64,000 nucleotides of DNA. Origin: Saussurea involucrata (Eukaryota; Streptophyta; Magnoliopsida; Asterales; Asteraceae). A program made the translations under genes and the position numbers. The notes under the pieces were generated by a model that ran no database searches, had not been told where the DNA came from, and saw only the letters and a list, made by a program, of their open reading frames with translations. Location: the NCBI GenBank assembly GCA_033807775.1, contig CM066327.1:94138295-94202294 (forward strand), given 5' to 3'. Positions 30,637 through 42,388 of this stretch are shown piece after piece. Numbering within the stretch: the first letter of the stretch is position 1; each line of letters begins with the position of its first letter.

Positions 30637-33106
30637 GTCTTGAAGGGTATCTGGTATCTCGATAATGGATGCTCTCGACACATGACCGGAAAAATAAACA
30701 TGCTCACTGAATATAAAGAAGAGAAAATTCCCTCAGTGACCTTTGGTGGAAATGGTAAAGGATATACCCGAGGGTTTGGTGTACTTTCCAATGGTACAAC
30801 TACCTTCAAAAGAGTCGCATATGTTGAAGGACTGAAGTACAATCTTCTTAGCATCAGTCAGCTATGTGATAAGGACAACAGAGTTTGCTTTACTAAAGAA
30901 GCATGCTTTGTCACTGATCGGAAAGACAAAATCGCTCTCAGTGGATACCGTTTGGAAAAAAGTTACGTCATAAACATGGACTCAACAACCATTGAGAATG
31001 CTTGTTTTCTTTCTAAGGCCTCAACTGATGTCAACTGGATTTGGCATAAGAGGCTCTCTCATATAAACATCAAGATGCCGAATACTCTCTCCTCAAAGGA
31101 GTTAGTCACTGCCTTGCCTCAACACTCATACGCTAAGGAATCTCTTTATTCAGCATGTGAGGAAGGAAAACAAACGAAAGCAAGTTTCAAGTCCAAGTAA
31201 GTCTCCTCAGTAACAAATCCCCTTCAGCTGCTCCACTTGGATTTATTTGGCCCTGTCAATGTTCAATCTATCGCTGGAAAGAAATATATTCTAGTCAAAG
31301 TAGATGAATTCTATCGCTATATCTGGGTAATGTTCCTCCGTGCAAAGAGTGACACCTTAGAAGAACTAATCTCATTTGTCAGGAAAATGGAAGTCCTGAA
31401 CAATATGACTGTTCGCTCAATAAGGAGTGATCATGGGACTGAGTTCAAAAACAGTTCCCTTGAGGGCAAGGGCATTTCTCACAACTTCTTTGCAGTGAGA
31501 ACTCCTCAGCAGAACGACGTCGCTGAGAGAAGAAACAAAACGATCATTGAAGCTGCCAGATAAATGCTCAATAATTCTCATCTACCTACTTAATTCTGGG
31601 CAGAAGCTGTCAACACTGCCTGTTTCACTTAAAATAGGTCCATGATCATTAATTGATTCAAGAAAACGGCATACGAACTCTTCCATGGAAGAAATCCATC
31701 TATCAGCTTTATTCACATCTTTGGTTGTCAATGTTTCATCTTAAACAACAAAGATGCTCTTGGAAAGTTTGATCCCAAAGCTGACGATGGAATTTTCTTA
31801 GGATACTCTTCAGTGTCCAAAGCCTTCAGAGTCTTCAACAAAAGGAGACAAACTGTAGAAGAAACAATTCATGTACCTTTGATGAATCCCGTTCAGCGAA
31901 CTCCAGACCTACTGTTGGTAACGCAGAACTAAATCGGTGGAGTTTTATCATTTTGGGGAATCAGAAGCTAACCTTAACCTAGACCCTCAGGTCAACAGTC
32001 CAATCGCTGATGATGGTCCTATCATCGTTCCTAGCATGCAGTCAAGTGAAGCTGAATCCATATCCTGGGTTTCAGCTAATCCCATTAACAGTATACCTTC
32101 TTCTGAACCCTCAACATATGATACTCCATCAACTTATCAGCAATCAGTTAATGAATCTTCATTTGAACCTAAACTTATCTTGCTTGGTATACCTGAATCC
32201 TCTACAGCTAAAGCTTCTTTTTCAACAGCTCCATTTGTGTCAATGACTCATGCTCCGGCTCAGCGATGGACCTTAAATCACCCAATTGATCAAATTCTTG
32301 GTGATCCAAACTCAGGTGTTCAGACTCGACGAAGTGCATGTAACATGTGTCTCTTTGTTAATTTTATTTCGCTGATTGAACCAATGAAAGTTGATGATGC
32401 CCTCAAAATCCAAACTAGGTCAGTGTTATCCAAGAAGAGGTGACTAAATTTGAACGAAACAAAGTTTGGAATCTTCTTCCCATACCATCTAACAAGTCAG
32501 TGATAGGCACTAAGTTGGTATATCGAAACAAGTTGGATGAATTTGGTATTGTAACCCGCAACAAGGCTCGACTTGTTGCTAAAGGATACAAACAAGAGGA
32601 AAGCATAGTCTACGACGAAACCTTTTCCCCAGTAGCTAGACTCTAAGCAATTCGACTCTTTCTAGCCTATGCAGTTCATAGGGACTTCAAAGTTCATCAA
32701 TTGGATGTCAAGTAAGCGTTTCTTAATGGAAAGCTGAATGAAGAAGTCTACGTTGAACAACCTCCAGGATTCTCTGATCCTAAGCATCCAGGTTATGTCT
32801 ATAAATTGGATAAGGCACTTTATGGCTTAAAGCAAGCACCTCGTGCATGGTATGACACTCTATCTTATTTTCTCTTGATTGAAAATTTTAAACGTGGTAA
32901 AATCGATAACACTATATTTTTCAGGAAAGTAAAAGGTCATATCATTCTTGTTCAATTATATGTCGCTGAAATTATATTTGGTTCTACTAACCCATCTCTT
33001 AGTGAAAGATTCACTGAAAGAATGAAACTTGAATACAAAATGAGTATGATGGGTGAGTTGACATACTTCCTTGGACTCCAAATCAAGAAAAGTGACAAAG
33101 GCACTT
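30637..33106 (+). pseudogene. pol: Pol of B2 (PR-IN-RT part), decayed and truncated
   Basis: The protease motif is WYLDNGCSRHMTG, so the usual DSG is DNG. Integrase HHCC and DDE regions and RT blocks (KALYGLKQAPRAWYD) are recognisable. The RT active site reads YVAEIIFGS in place of YVDDIIFGS, so both catalytic Asp are lost. Stops include 31198-31200, 31561-31563, several near 31590-31655, 32644-32646 and one near 32713. The frame is cut at 33106 by the A2 LTR, just after GLQIKKSDKGT. Confidence 0.92.
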
Positions 33107-33636
33107 TGTTAGATCTGAAGTTTTGTCAATAAACCAAGTGTTGAAGATCTGATAAGAAGACTCAGATGTTCTAAGAAGAGAAGTCAGAGGTCTGACTGTG
33201 AAAGCTCAGAAGTATTGATAAGAGAAATCAGAAGTCTGGGAAGAGAAGTCAGATGTCTGAGTTAAGGAGTCAGAAGATCTGAGAAGCGTTATCAGAAGAA
33301 TGTTCAGAAGTTCTGAACTACCTGTTCAGAACTTATGACGAGATACTTTACTTAGTATTTTATAAACTAATTAGGACACGTGTTATGTTCTTATTAGTCT
33401 TTCTTATTTGTACTGTAGCTTTAAGATGTCCGTTGCAGTATAAATAGTAGTTAGCTCTACGTTGCTAACTGATTGATTTTTCCCGTATAACTTTGTATTC
33501 ATTCTTTGTAATCTTTGAGATTCTCTCTCTCTTAGATTTGTAATTCTGTTCATCATTGAATACAATTGGGCTTGATCATACAAATTCTCAATTACTGCCT
33601 TCTACATTGATTGTAAGAGAAGATCCTGAACTTACA
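33107..33636 (+). repeat. 5' LTR of A2 (530 bp)
   Basis: It starts TGTTAGATCTG and ends CTGAACTTACA. It is about 40 bp longer than the A1 and A3 LTRs because of extra TCAGA/TCTGA-rich units in its first 200 bases. A G-box and a TATA box (TATAAATAG near 33440) are preserved. The PBS TGGTATCAGAGC follows at 33639-33650. Confidence 0.94.
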
Positions 33637-33844
33637 ATTGGTATCAGAGCCAATCAACAAACAAATTCGTTCAAGATTGTTATCGCGAAGATCGATTGAT
33701 CAATTTCTTGAAGATTTCTTGATTCATTCAAAATTCGATTCCGCTGCTAGGGCTAGTTCTTGAATTCTTGGCAATTCTTGAATTACCTGTTACATTTCGA
33801 TCAAGAAACTCAAATTTGTCTTTCTGTTGAATTTTCTTACAATC

Positions 33845-36800
33845 ATGTCTTCTAAAGAATATCTAGCCATGGGATCTGAAACCAAACCACCTGTTCTTAT
33901 ACCAGAAGAGTACCAGCAATGGAAAATCCGTATGATCCAATTCCTAGACAACATTGATGAAAATCTTATGATCTCTATTCGAGAAGGTCCAATTGAAGTG
34001 TACATCGATGTTGCTGCAACTCCTGCTACAGAGACAACTCCAGAAATTCCAGCGACCAGGGTGAAAAAGAGTTATTCCCAATACACAGCTGAACAGAAGA
34101 ATAGGCATGCTATTGACAAAAGAGCAATTACTTTGATGACTTTGGCTGTCCCAAATGAGGTTCTTAACAGGATTGACAGTGGATCATCTGCTAAAGAAAT
34201 GTGGGACGAATTGGAAAGGCAGATGCTAGGAACTGTGAGATCTATTCAGGCAAAGTTAAATCAAAGCATAAATGCTTATGAAAGGTTCAAAGCAAAAGAG
34301 TCAGAAAGTTTGACACAGACATACAGTAAATTTTGCACTATTCTAAATGAGTTGAGAAGAAATGGACTGAAGAAAACGAAGTCAGAAATAAATTACAAAT
34401 TTATGAACAGTCTAAATTTAGAATGGTCATCATTTGCCATAAGTCTGCAAATGAACAAGGATATGTGTGAAGAAGACTTAAATGATCTGTTTTGTGTTCT
34501 TAATCAACATGAAGATTCTGTCAAGTTAGTTGTGGAAGAGAAGAAAAATGTTGCTGATCAGTTAGCATTCTTATCAAAGTCCAAAGCAATCAAAGCACCC
34601 AAAAAGACTGCATATCTATCAGAGATACCTAATCTGGAAGAATCTGACAAGGAAGAAGGATCAGAAAATGATGAAGATATCAAGATAATGGCTGAGAAAC
34701 TAGCTTTGTTGACAAATACTTTCAACAAAAGGTATGGGAAGGGTAGATTTCAAGGAAATTATAAGAGAGTTGGAAGTTCAGATAATAAGAAGAAAGAAGA
34801 CAGAGAAGAAAATAAGTTTGAAAAGAGAGTAGAGAGAAGTGAAGAAAACAAAGAAGAGAAGGATGAGAGAAAAGAAAAGAATCTGTGTTTCAAATGTGGA
34901 AAATCTGGCCACTATGCTAAGGATTGCAGAGTTAAAATTGTGAAAGACTATGAGTACTACACCAAGAAGGCTCAGCTTGCAAAGAAGAGAGATGATAAAA
35001 TTGCTTTGTTGGCTGAACAGGAAAATTGGTTGTACTACACTTCTGATGAAGATGATCATATCAACTTTCCACAAATGCAGAGCTATATGGCAAAAATGAG
35101 GAATGAGGATGATTCTGATTTTGAAGATGCTGATTCTGAGTCATCTGCTGAGGTACATTCTTCACTTGAATTAGAGTTAATGACACAGATTGGTGAAATG
35201 AAAACTGAATTTGCTAATCTAAGAAAACAGATAAAAGGAGAAAGAAATTTGGTTAACAAATTCAGAATTGAAAAAGAAGTAATAAAAGAACAATATGAAG
35301 AATCTGAGGCTGAGAAACAGAAAGTTAAAGATGAAAATTCTGAATTGATGAAAAGGCTTTCTGAACTAAAAGTTGAGTTTTCAAAAATAAAGGATGAAAA
35401 AGGTGATTTACAAATAAAATTTGATATGTTATTTGAAGAAAGAAAGAATTTATACACCAAAATTAAAGAATTAGAAGATCTGAATTTGAAAAGGGGTCAG
35501 ACTCAGCAAACACTAAATCTTTTATTAAGCAATGTTAAAGATACAAGATTTTACAACCCAAAGAAGGGATTGGGATTGGAAGAAAATGTCACTTTAAAAA
35601 GAGCTCCAATCAACTTGTATGAAAAACTTCAAGTTTCTAAGCCAAAAATCCCAGAAATTGTTGAAGTTTTCATAAGACCTGCTAGTTCTATAACAAGTTC
35701 TGACAATTTGCAAAGACCAAACTCTAAAAAGCCAGATGAGAAAATTTTTGAGTCTAAAACAGAAAAGTCAGTTGGTTAAGAAGAAAAGGTTAAGAAAGAA
35801 GTTTCTAAACAAACAGATGAGAAGCCAAGATACAATGATACTAAATTCAAGTATGATTCTTTAAATGTCAGCTACAAAAATAAACAACCAAGTTTTTCAT
35901 ATCATGACATTGAGAGCATATTTGACACAAGTAAAAATTCTGAAACAGTCAATCAGAAGTCTGAAATTTCTAGTCAGGATTCTGAACTTTGTAGTCAGAA
36001 CTCTGAATCTAAAGATCAGACATCTGAGTCTGTAAATCAGAACTCTGACTTAGGTAGTCAGAAGTCTGATTCAACTGGATTTTCTGAAACAAAATCAGAT
36101 GAATTTTTGCAACTTGAAAAGAGATTTAATCTTGTGAGTCAAGAACTTGAGGACTTAAGGAAAGCTTATGATGAACTTGAAAATGATTTCTGTGAGGTGG
36201 ATATTAAACTTGAAGAAGCTTTGAAAGAAAATAATATTTTTATTCAGAAAATAACAGAGCTTGAAAAACTGAAGACTGAGTATGATCTTTTTAAAATTAA
36301 TGCTTCAAGAGAAAATGATAAATTCTTTAATGAATCAAGTACATATGAAAAAGGTGAATCATCTAATTCTTCTAACAAAAAGAACTTGACTTTTTCAGAA
36401 AAAGAAGAAAGCAAAAGGAAAGATGATCTTGCAAAGTTGAATGATCTGAAAAGGGATCTTGAGAAGCTTAGAATGAAATCTACTTCTGAACTCAAAGCTA
36501 GAAATTCTTGTAATAAGGGCAATTGTACTCTGAACAGTATCAATAAGAATGAAATGACGTATGTTTCAGATTTATTGTCACTTGCAAAGAAAAATCTTGT
36601 TTGTGTTAGATGTAAAAATGATTCATTCCAATATTCTGATAAATGTCAAGTCAAAATAACTTCTGTTTCATACATAAGAAAAGATATTCAGAAAGTTTCT
36701 GTTCCTCAAAATACAAAAAAGAAGAAAATTTCTGTTCCTCAGACTCAGAAGAAAGAAAAGATAAAAGAAAAGAAAGTTGAAAATATAGCAAAACCAAAAG

Positions 36801-36985
36801 TTACAACTCTCAAAAAGAATTTGAACAAGCTTGTAAGCAGAAAATGTTCTGACTTCATAAAAGTTCAAGGAAAATGGTGTTTGAAGAAAGATTTTGAGTG
36901 GAGAGTAAAAGGTACTAATGTTAAATCCAATGACAAAGCTAACAAAGATGGACCCATTCCAAAATGGGTACCTAAACCTAACTGA
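33845..36985 (+). pseudogene. gag: Gag of A2 (about 1,046 codons, one nonsense codon)
   Basis: The ATG at 33845 (MSSKEYLAMGSETKPP) is the natural start. The gag domain (EYQQWKIRMIQFLDN...KEMWDELERQMLG) is followed by one zinc knuckle CFKCGKSGHYAKDC (about residue 348), then long coiled coils. A low-complexity run of Gln-Asn/Lys-Ser-Glu/Asp units (35935-36090) comes next, then more coiled coil and the tail KWVPKPN with TGA. TAA at 35777-35779 replaces a Ser codon present in A3; otherwise the frame is open to 36985. At over 1,000 residues this is very large for a copia Gag. Confidence 0.9.
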
Positions 36986-36996
36986 TCCTTTTGCAG

Positions 36997-39900
36997 GGCT
37001 GTCATGTGTGGTTTTTAGATTCAGGAGCTTCAAGACACATGACAAGGCTGGAGGAGCAGTAAACTTTGGAAATAACAGCAAAGGACAAGTCAAAGGTTAT
37101 GGGGATTTAACTAAAGGGGATCTGACTATCCAAAAGGTTTTCTATGTTGAAGGATTACAGCATAATCTTTTCAGCATAAGTCAGTTTTTAGACAGTCTTT
37201 GTCAAATTAAGTTTGAAGTAACAGGTTGCATGATTTTAACTGAAAATGATGTTAAAGTCTTCTGGGCCAGAAAAGGCATATGGACTTATTTGTAGTTAAT
37301 TTTTCAAAATTGAAAACATTAAATACAGTTTGTCTTTTATCAAAATCAACTACAAATGAATGCTGGCTTTGGCACAGAAGATGTTCTCATCTGAATTTCA
37401 AAGATCTTAATAATCTCGTTGCAAAACATCTGGTTAAAGGCTTACCAAAGCTTAAATTTGAAAAAGAATCATTATGCTCAGCTTGTGAAATGGGCAAGAT
37501 GAAAAAGAGTTCTCACGAATTAAAAATGGACTCATCTTGCAAAGCACCATTAGAAATGATTCATACTGATCTTTGTGGTCCAATTTCAGTTCAATCTTTG
37601 GGAGGAAAGAAATATATGCTTGTGATTGTTGATTAATTCTCCAGATACACATGGGTTGAGTTCCTAAGAGCTAAGTCAGAAGCTGCTACTACATTGATAA
37701 ATTTTATCAAAAGGATTCAAGTTCTCTTACAACTTCCAGTTCAGAAAATCAGAAGTGATAATGGAACAGAGTTCAGAAATGAGACTCTTCAGAATTTTTT
37801 AGAAAGTTCTGGGATTTCTCACAATTTTTCTGCTGTCAGAACTCCTCAACAAAATGGTGTTGTTGAAAGGAAGAATAGAACTCTAGTTGAAGCTGCGAGA
37901 ACAATGCTGGCTTATGCAAATCTTCCTACTTTCCTATGGGCTGAAGCAATTGCAACTGCTTGTTTTACACAGAATAGAACTTTAATCAATAAGAGATTAA
38001 ATAAGACTGCTTATGAACTGATAAATAAAAGAAAACCATTAATCAAATTCTTTCATGTTTTTTGTTGCAGGTGCTATGTTCTTAGAGACAGAGAAAATCT
38101 TGCCAAATTCGATAAAAAGGCAGATGAAGGATACTTTGTGGGTTATTCTTTAACTTCCAAAGCATTCAAAATCTACAATAAAAGAACCAAGAGGATGATG
38201 GAGAGCATAAATGTAACTTTTGATGAAGCCAGAATGAGGACTTCTGAACAAGACAGTTCAGAACTCATGCAGTACAAGACAAATATGACTTCTGATACAA
38301 ATTCTATTCCTATTTGTTCAGAACTCAATTTACTATTTAAGGATGTTTTTAGTGAACTAATTTCTGATTCTTATGCAGAGTATGAAAATCCAAAGATGGT
38401 CAAAGAGATGAAAAATAAGACTCCAGAAATAGTTCAATCAACTGTAATTTCTGACAAAGGTCCATCAGAGGAATGTCCAAATCTAATAAATACAAGTGGT
38501 GAAAATTCTGAACCTTGTAATCAGAATTCTGATTCTTGTACTCAGAACTATGAACAAGTCACTCAGAATTCTGACTTCATTGATCAGAATTCAAACTTGG
38601 ATGCAACTCCTACTCAAACATCAGAACAAGTGGACAGTTCAGAATTACAAGCAATCATTGATGAGAATGATGCAAACAACAATTATTCAGAGATTGATGT
38701 ACTCCCTAGTGCTAATAAATGGACTAAAAATCATCCTATTCATCAAGTAATAGGTGATCCATCAGCAGGAGTAAAAACCAGATCAGCTACAGCAAATGAA
38801 GCAATGTTTGCTGGTTTCTTGAGTGTGATTGAACCAAAGAAAGCTAATGAAGCCCTAGAGGATCCAGACTGGATTTCAGCAATGCTAGAGGAATTGCTTC
38901 AATTTGAAAGAAATAAAGTTTGGAGACTCATTCCAAAGCCTGAAGGTAAATCTATTATTGGAACTAAATGGGTGTTCAGAAACAAAAAGGATGAATCAGG
39001 TGTTGTCATCAGAAACAAGGCAAGATTGGTTGCTAAGGGATACTGTCAACAAGAGGGAATTGATTATGATGAGACATTTGTACCAGTGGCAAGAATAGAG
39101 GCAATCAGAATATTTTTGGCCTATGCTGCACATAAAAACTTCAAGGTGTATCAAATGGATGTCAAATCAGCCTTTCTAAATGGCAAACATAATGAAGAGG
39201 TGTATGTCCATCAACCTGAAGGTTTTGTTGATCCAGAATTCCCTGATCATGTTTATATTTTAGACAAAGCTTTATATGGTCTAAAACAAGCACCACGAGC
39301 CTGGTATGACACTCTTACTAAACACTTGTTAGGTTCAGGATTCAAGAAAGGTAAGATTGACACAACTTTGTTTTTAAAGAAACAGGGTGATGATTTGATT
39401 CTGATTCAGATTTATGTTGATGACATAATATTTGGTTCTACCAGTCCAGAATTATGTGATAATTTTTCAAAAATCATGTCATCTGAATTTGAAATGAGTA
39501 TGATGGGTGAGCTGAATTTTTTCCTTGGTCTTCAAGTCAAACAATTACCAAAAGGTATTTTTATAAATCAAGGAAAATATGTCAGAGATATTCTGAAAAA
39601 GTTCAAAATGTCTGATTGTGCTTCTATGAGAACACCTATGGCAACTAACATAAAGTTAGATGCTGATCTCAAAGGTGTTTCAGCAGATATCAAACTGTAT
39701 AGAGGCATGATTGGGTCATTACTTTATTTGACTGCAAGTAGACCAGATATCATATTTTCTACCTGTTTTTGTGCTAGATTTCAATCTAACCCGAAAGAAT
39801 CACATATGTTGGCTGTCAAAAGGATTTTAAGATATCTCAAAGGAACACCTGATCTAGGTTTATGGTATCCAAAAGAAACTGACTTCAAATTGACTGCTTT

Positions 39901-40360
39901 CACTGATGCTGATCATGCAGGAAGTAGGTTGGACAGAAAGAGTACATCTGGTGCTTGTCACTTTTTGGGAGATAAAATAGTGAGTTGGGCATCAAAGAAG
40001 CAGACTTGTGTGTCCACTTCAACTGCTGAAGCAGAGTATGTTGCTGTTGCTGCTTCATGCTCTCAAACATTGTGGATGAGAACACAACTCATGGACTATG
40101 GATATCAGCTTAACAAGATTCCCATCTATCGTGACTCAGAAAGTGCAATTGCCATTACTCAGAACCCTGTTCAACATTCGAAGACTAAACATATAGATGT
40201 GAGGTATCATTTTATAAAGGACTATGTAGACAAAGGAACTATAGAGATGCACTTTGTGCATACAAAGTATCAATTGGCTGACTTGTTCACAAAGCCTCTT
40301 GATCACAAAAGGTTTTCTTTTCTCATATGTAAAATAGGAATGCTTAATCTGCCTAATTGA
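36997..40360 (+). pseudogene. pol: Pol of A2 (PR-IN-RT-RH), broken
   Basis: It begins after an acceptor-like TTTTGCAG (to 36996), in a different frame from gag and without an AUG. The protease motif FLDSGASRHMT is followed by a 34-base deletion relative to A3 (about 37043), a two-base gain near 37267 and a TAA at 37634-37636. From 37694 to 40360 the frame is open. Integrase shows RSDNGTEF and NGVVERKNR, RT shows YVDDIIFGS, and RNase H shows TDADHAGS and STAEAEYVAV. The copy is inactive but well preserved. Confidence 0.93.
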
Positions 40361-41355
40361 AAATATTTTTTTCTTTCTTAAAAATGCTAAATTTTTCTAA
40401 GTAAAATTGTCTGAGTAATGTACTCAGAACTCTGAGTCTTAAGAATCAGAATTTCTAAGTACTAAGATCAGAACTTCTGAGTCTTGAGTTCAGAACTTCT
40501 GAGTCTTGAGGTCAGAACTTCTGAGTCTTGAGATCAGAACTTCTGAATCTTACGGTCAGAGATTCTGAGTCAATACTTCAGCAATCTAGCTTTCAAAAAT
40601 TTATTTTTGAGAAATAAAAATACTTCAACTGTGTGGATTATGCTTCTTCTATTATCTTTTCATCTCATCTTTATGTATCATTAATATTCAAATGCATGCT
40701 CAAGTCAAGGGGGAGCATCAAAATTCCTTTGGAAATCATTTTGTGATGCTTAAAAGATTTGCTTTCATTTTCTATCTCTGATTATTCTAAGAAGAACAAG
40801 CTTTTCATGATAAATTTTGTTGTTATTCAAACTATATCTGAATTAAAAAAAAATTCATATTCAGATATAAGATTTTAAATGATTTTTTAATTCATCATAA
40901 TATGAACAGAATTTTGATGATAAAAAGTGTTTCTATCTGTTCAAACCTCTTCTGAATAATCAAAATGTTTTATATTTGTCAGAAGTTGATTTTAAATGAC
41001 ATTTTGGTTACAAGGTAAAATTCTTCTGAGAAGAACAATCAGATACCTGATAAAGAAAAGTCAAAACATCTGAGCGTGTTATTCAGATCTTTGATTTGAG
41101 TCAAAATTCTATCCACTAACACGTGTCAGCTTCATATTTGTTTGATTATGCCACTCATTTCATTTAAATCCTCTATGGCATTTCAAATGTGTTGACTCCG
41201 TTATAACATTGATTTCGCTTTTCCGTTAAACCTTTCAACTTCGCGGATTTTAAATAGGTCTTAAAATTCCTATTTCAAATCTTTTCAAATTCCAGAGCGA
41301 AAAGTGAGATACGAATCAAATCCAGAGTTCTTTGAATTTGTTTTCTTCTTAAATC
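40361..41355 (+). promoter_or_regulatory. Pol-ORF3 spacer of A2: word array and putative promoter
   Basis: At 40415-40575 there is a tandem array (unit about 29 bp, core TCAGAACTTCTGAGTCTTGA). A PPT-like AAGGGGGAG lies at about 40708. Further right are a G-box CACGTG (41120-41125) and a TATA-like TTTAAATAGG (about 41248-41257), about 100 bases before the ORF3 ATG (41356). A3 has the same elements. A separate ORF3 promoter is inferred, not shown. Confidence 0.5.
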
Positions 41356-41880
41356 ATGTCTGGAATACGAAGGAGTGGTCAAATTTCGCTACACTCTACA
41401 AAATCGATAATGGATTCATCTGATTCGGATAATGATGAAGTACAGAATAGAGCTGTAGAGGAAGAAGCAATAAGAAATGATGGAGAAGATGAACAAATGG
41501 ATGAATCTGAAGGAAATGCGGATGAGGTAAACGTTAATATTGAACATGAACAGAGTGCTGCAGGTTCTATTATGTCAGATAGATCTATTTTAGTGGAAAG
41601 AATTGTTCCTGAGAGTGAATGGCTGAAATTATCTGAAAATAACTGTGTTATATTATTTGAAGAAAGCCGTTTTAAGCCTGAAAACAGAATTATCATGGAG
41701 TTATTCAAACACCATCCGTACAGAAAATGGTTTACACGAAGTAAAAATGTGCCTGTTCAGTACATACAACAATGGTGGAAACATCTTAGGTTAGAAGATA
41801 ATAAGTTTGTGTCTGAAATTGGAGGAGTGACATTTGCCTTATATATCTCTGCACTAAGAGAAATGCTGAATTTACCAGAG

Positions 41881-41885
41881 AAAGA
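41881..41885 (+). other. Target-site duplication of A3 (left copy)
   Basis: AAAGA lies directly before the TG end of the A3 3' LTR and again at 55109-55113 after the other LTR. Counting it once restores collinearity with ORF3 of A3 (the protein junction is at NLPEKDDVQRR). Confidence 0.96.
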
Positions 41886-42388
41886 TGAAAGTGCAGGATC
41901 TATTCTTACAATCAATATAGAAAGAAGTAATTGAGAAATTGTATGATCAAGCCCAATTGTATTCAATGATGCACAGAATTACAGATCTAAGAGAGAGATA
42001 ACCTCAAAGATTACAAGGAATGAATACAAGTAATATGGGAAAATCAATCAGTTAGCAACGTAGTGCTAACCACTCTATTTATACTGCAACGGATATATTA
42101 AAGCTACAGTACAAATAAGAAATACTAATAAGAACAAAACACGTGTCCTAATTAGTTTACACATTACTAAGTAACGAAACTCGTCATAAGTTCTGAACAG
42201 GTAGTTCAGAACTTCTGAACATTCTTCTGATCACGCTTCTCAGAACTTCTGACTTCTCTTTCTCAGATCTCTGACTCTTCTTCTCAGAACTTCTGACTCT
42301 TCTTCTCAGAACTTCTGAACCTTCTTATCAGATCTTCAACACTTGGTTTATTGACAAAACTTCAGATCTAACAATCTCCCCCTTTTTG
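41886..42388 (-). repeat. 3' LTR (41886-42373) and PPT of A3
   Basis: The LTR is 488 bp with TG...CA ends. The PPT, read on the minus strand as AAAAAGGGGGAGAT (42374-42387), lies directly between the ORF3 stop and the LTR. Confidence 0.95.

Larger units (their letters stand above)
28287..33106 (+). mobile_element. B2: degenerate family-B copia element, interior part
   Basis: PBS, gag and pol of an old family-B copy lie collinearly behind the split 5' LTR (8987-9372, 27708-28286). It stops within RT at 33106, where A2 begins. The RNase H, ORF3 and 3' LTR that should follow A2 are missing from the window, apparently lost at the 57897 junction. It is the oldest copia element here, by its number of stops and by hosting both B1 and A2. 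Confidence 0.9.
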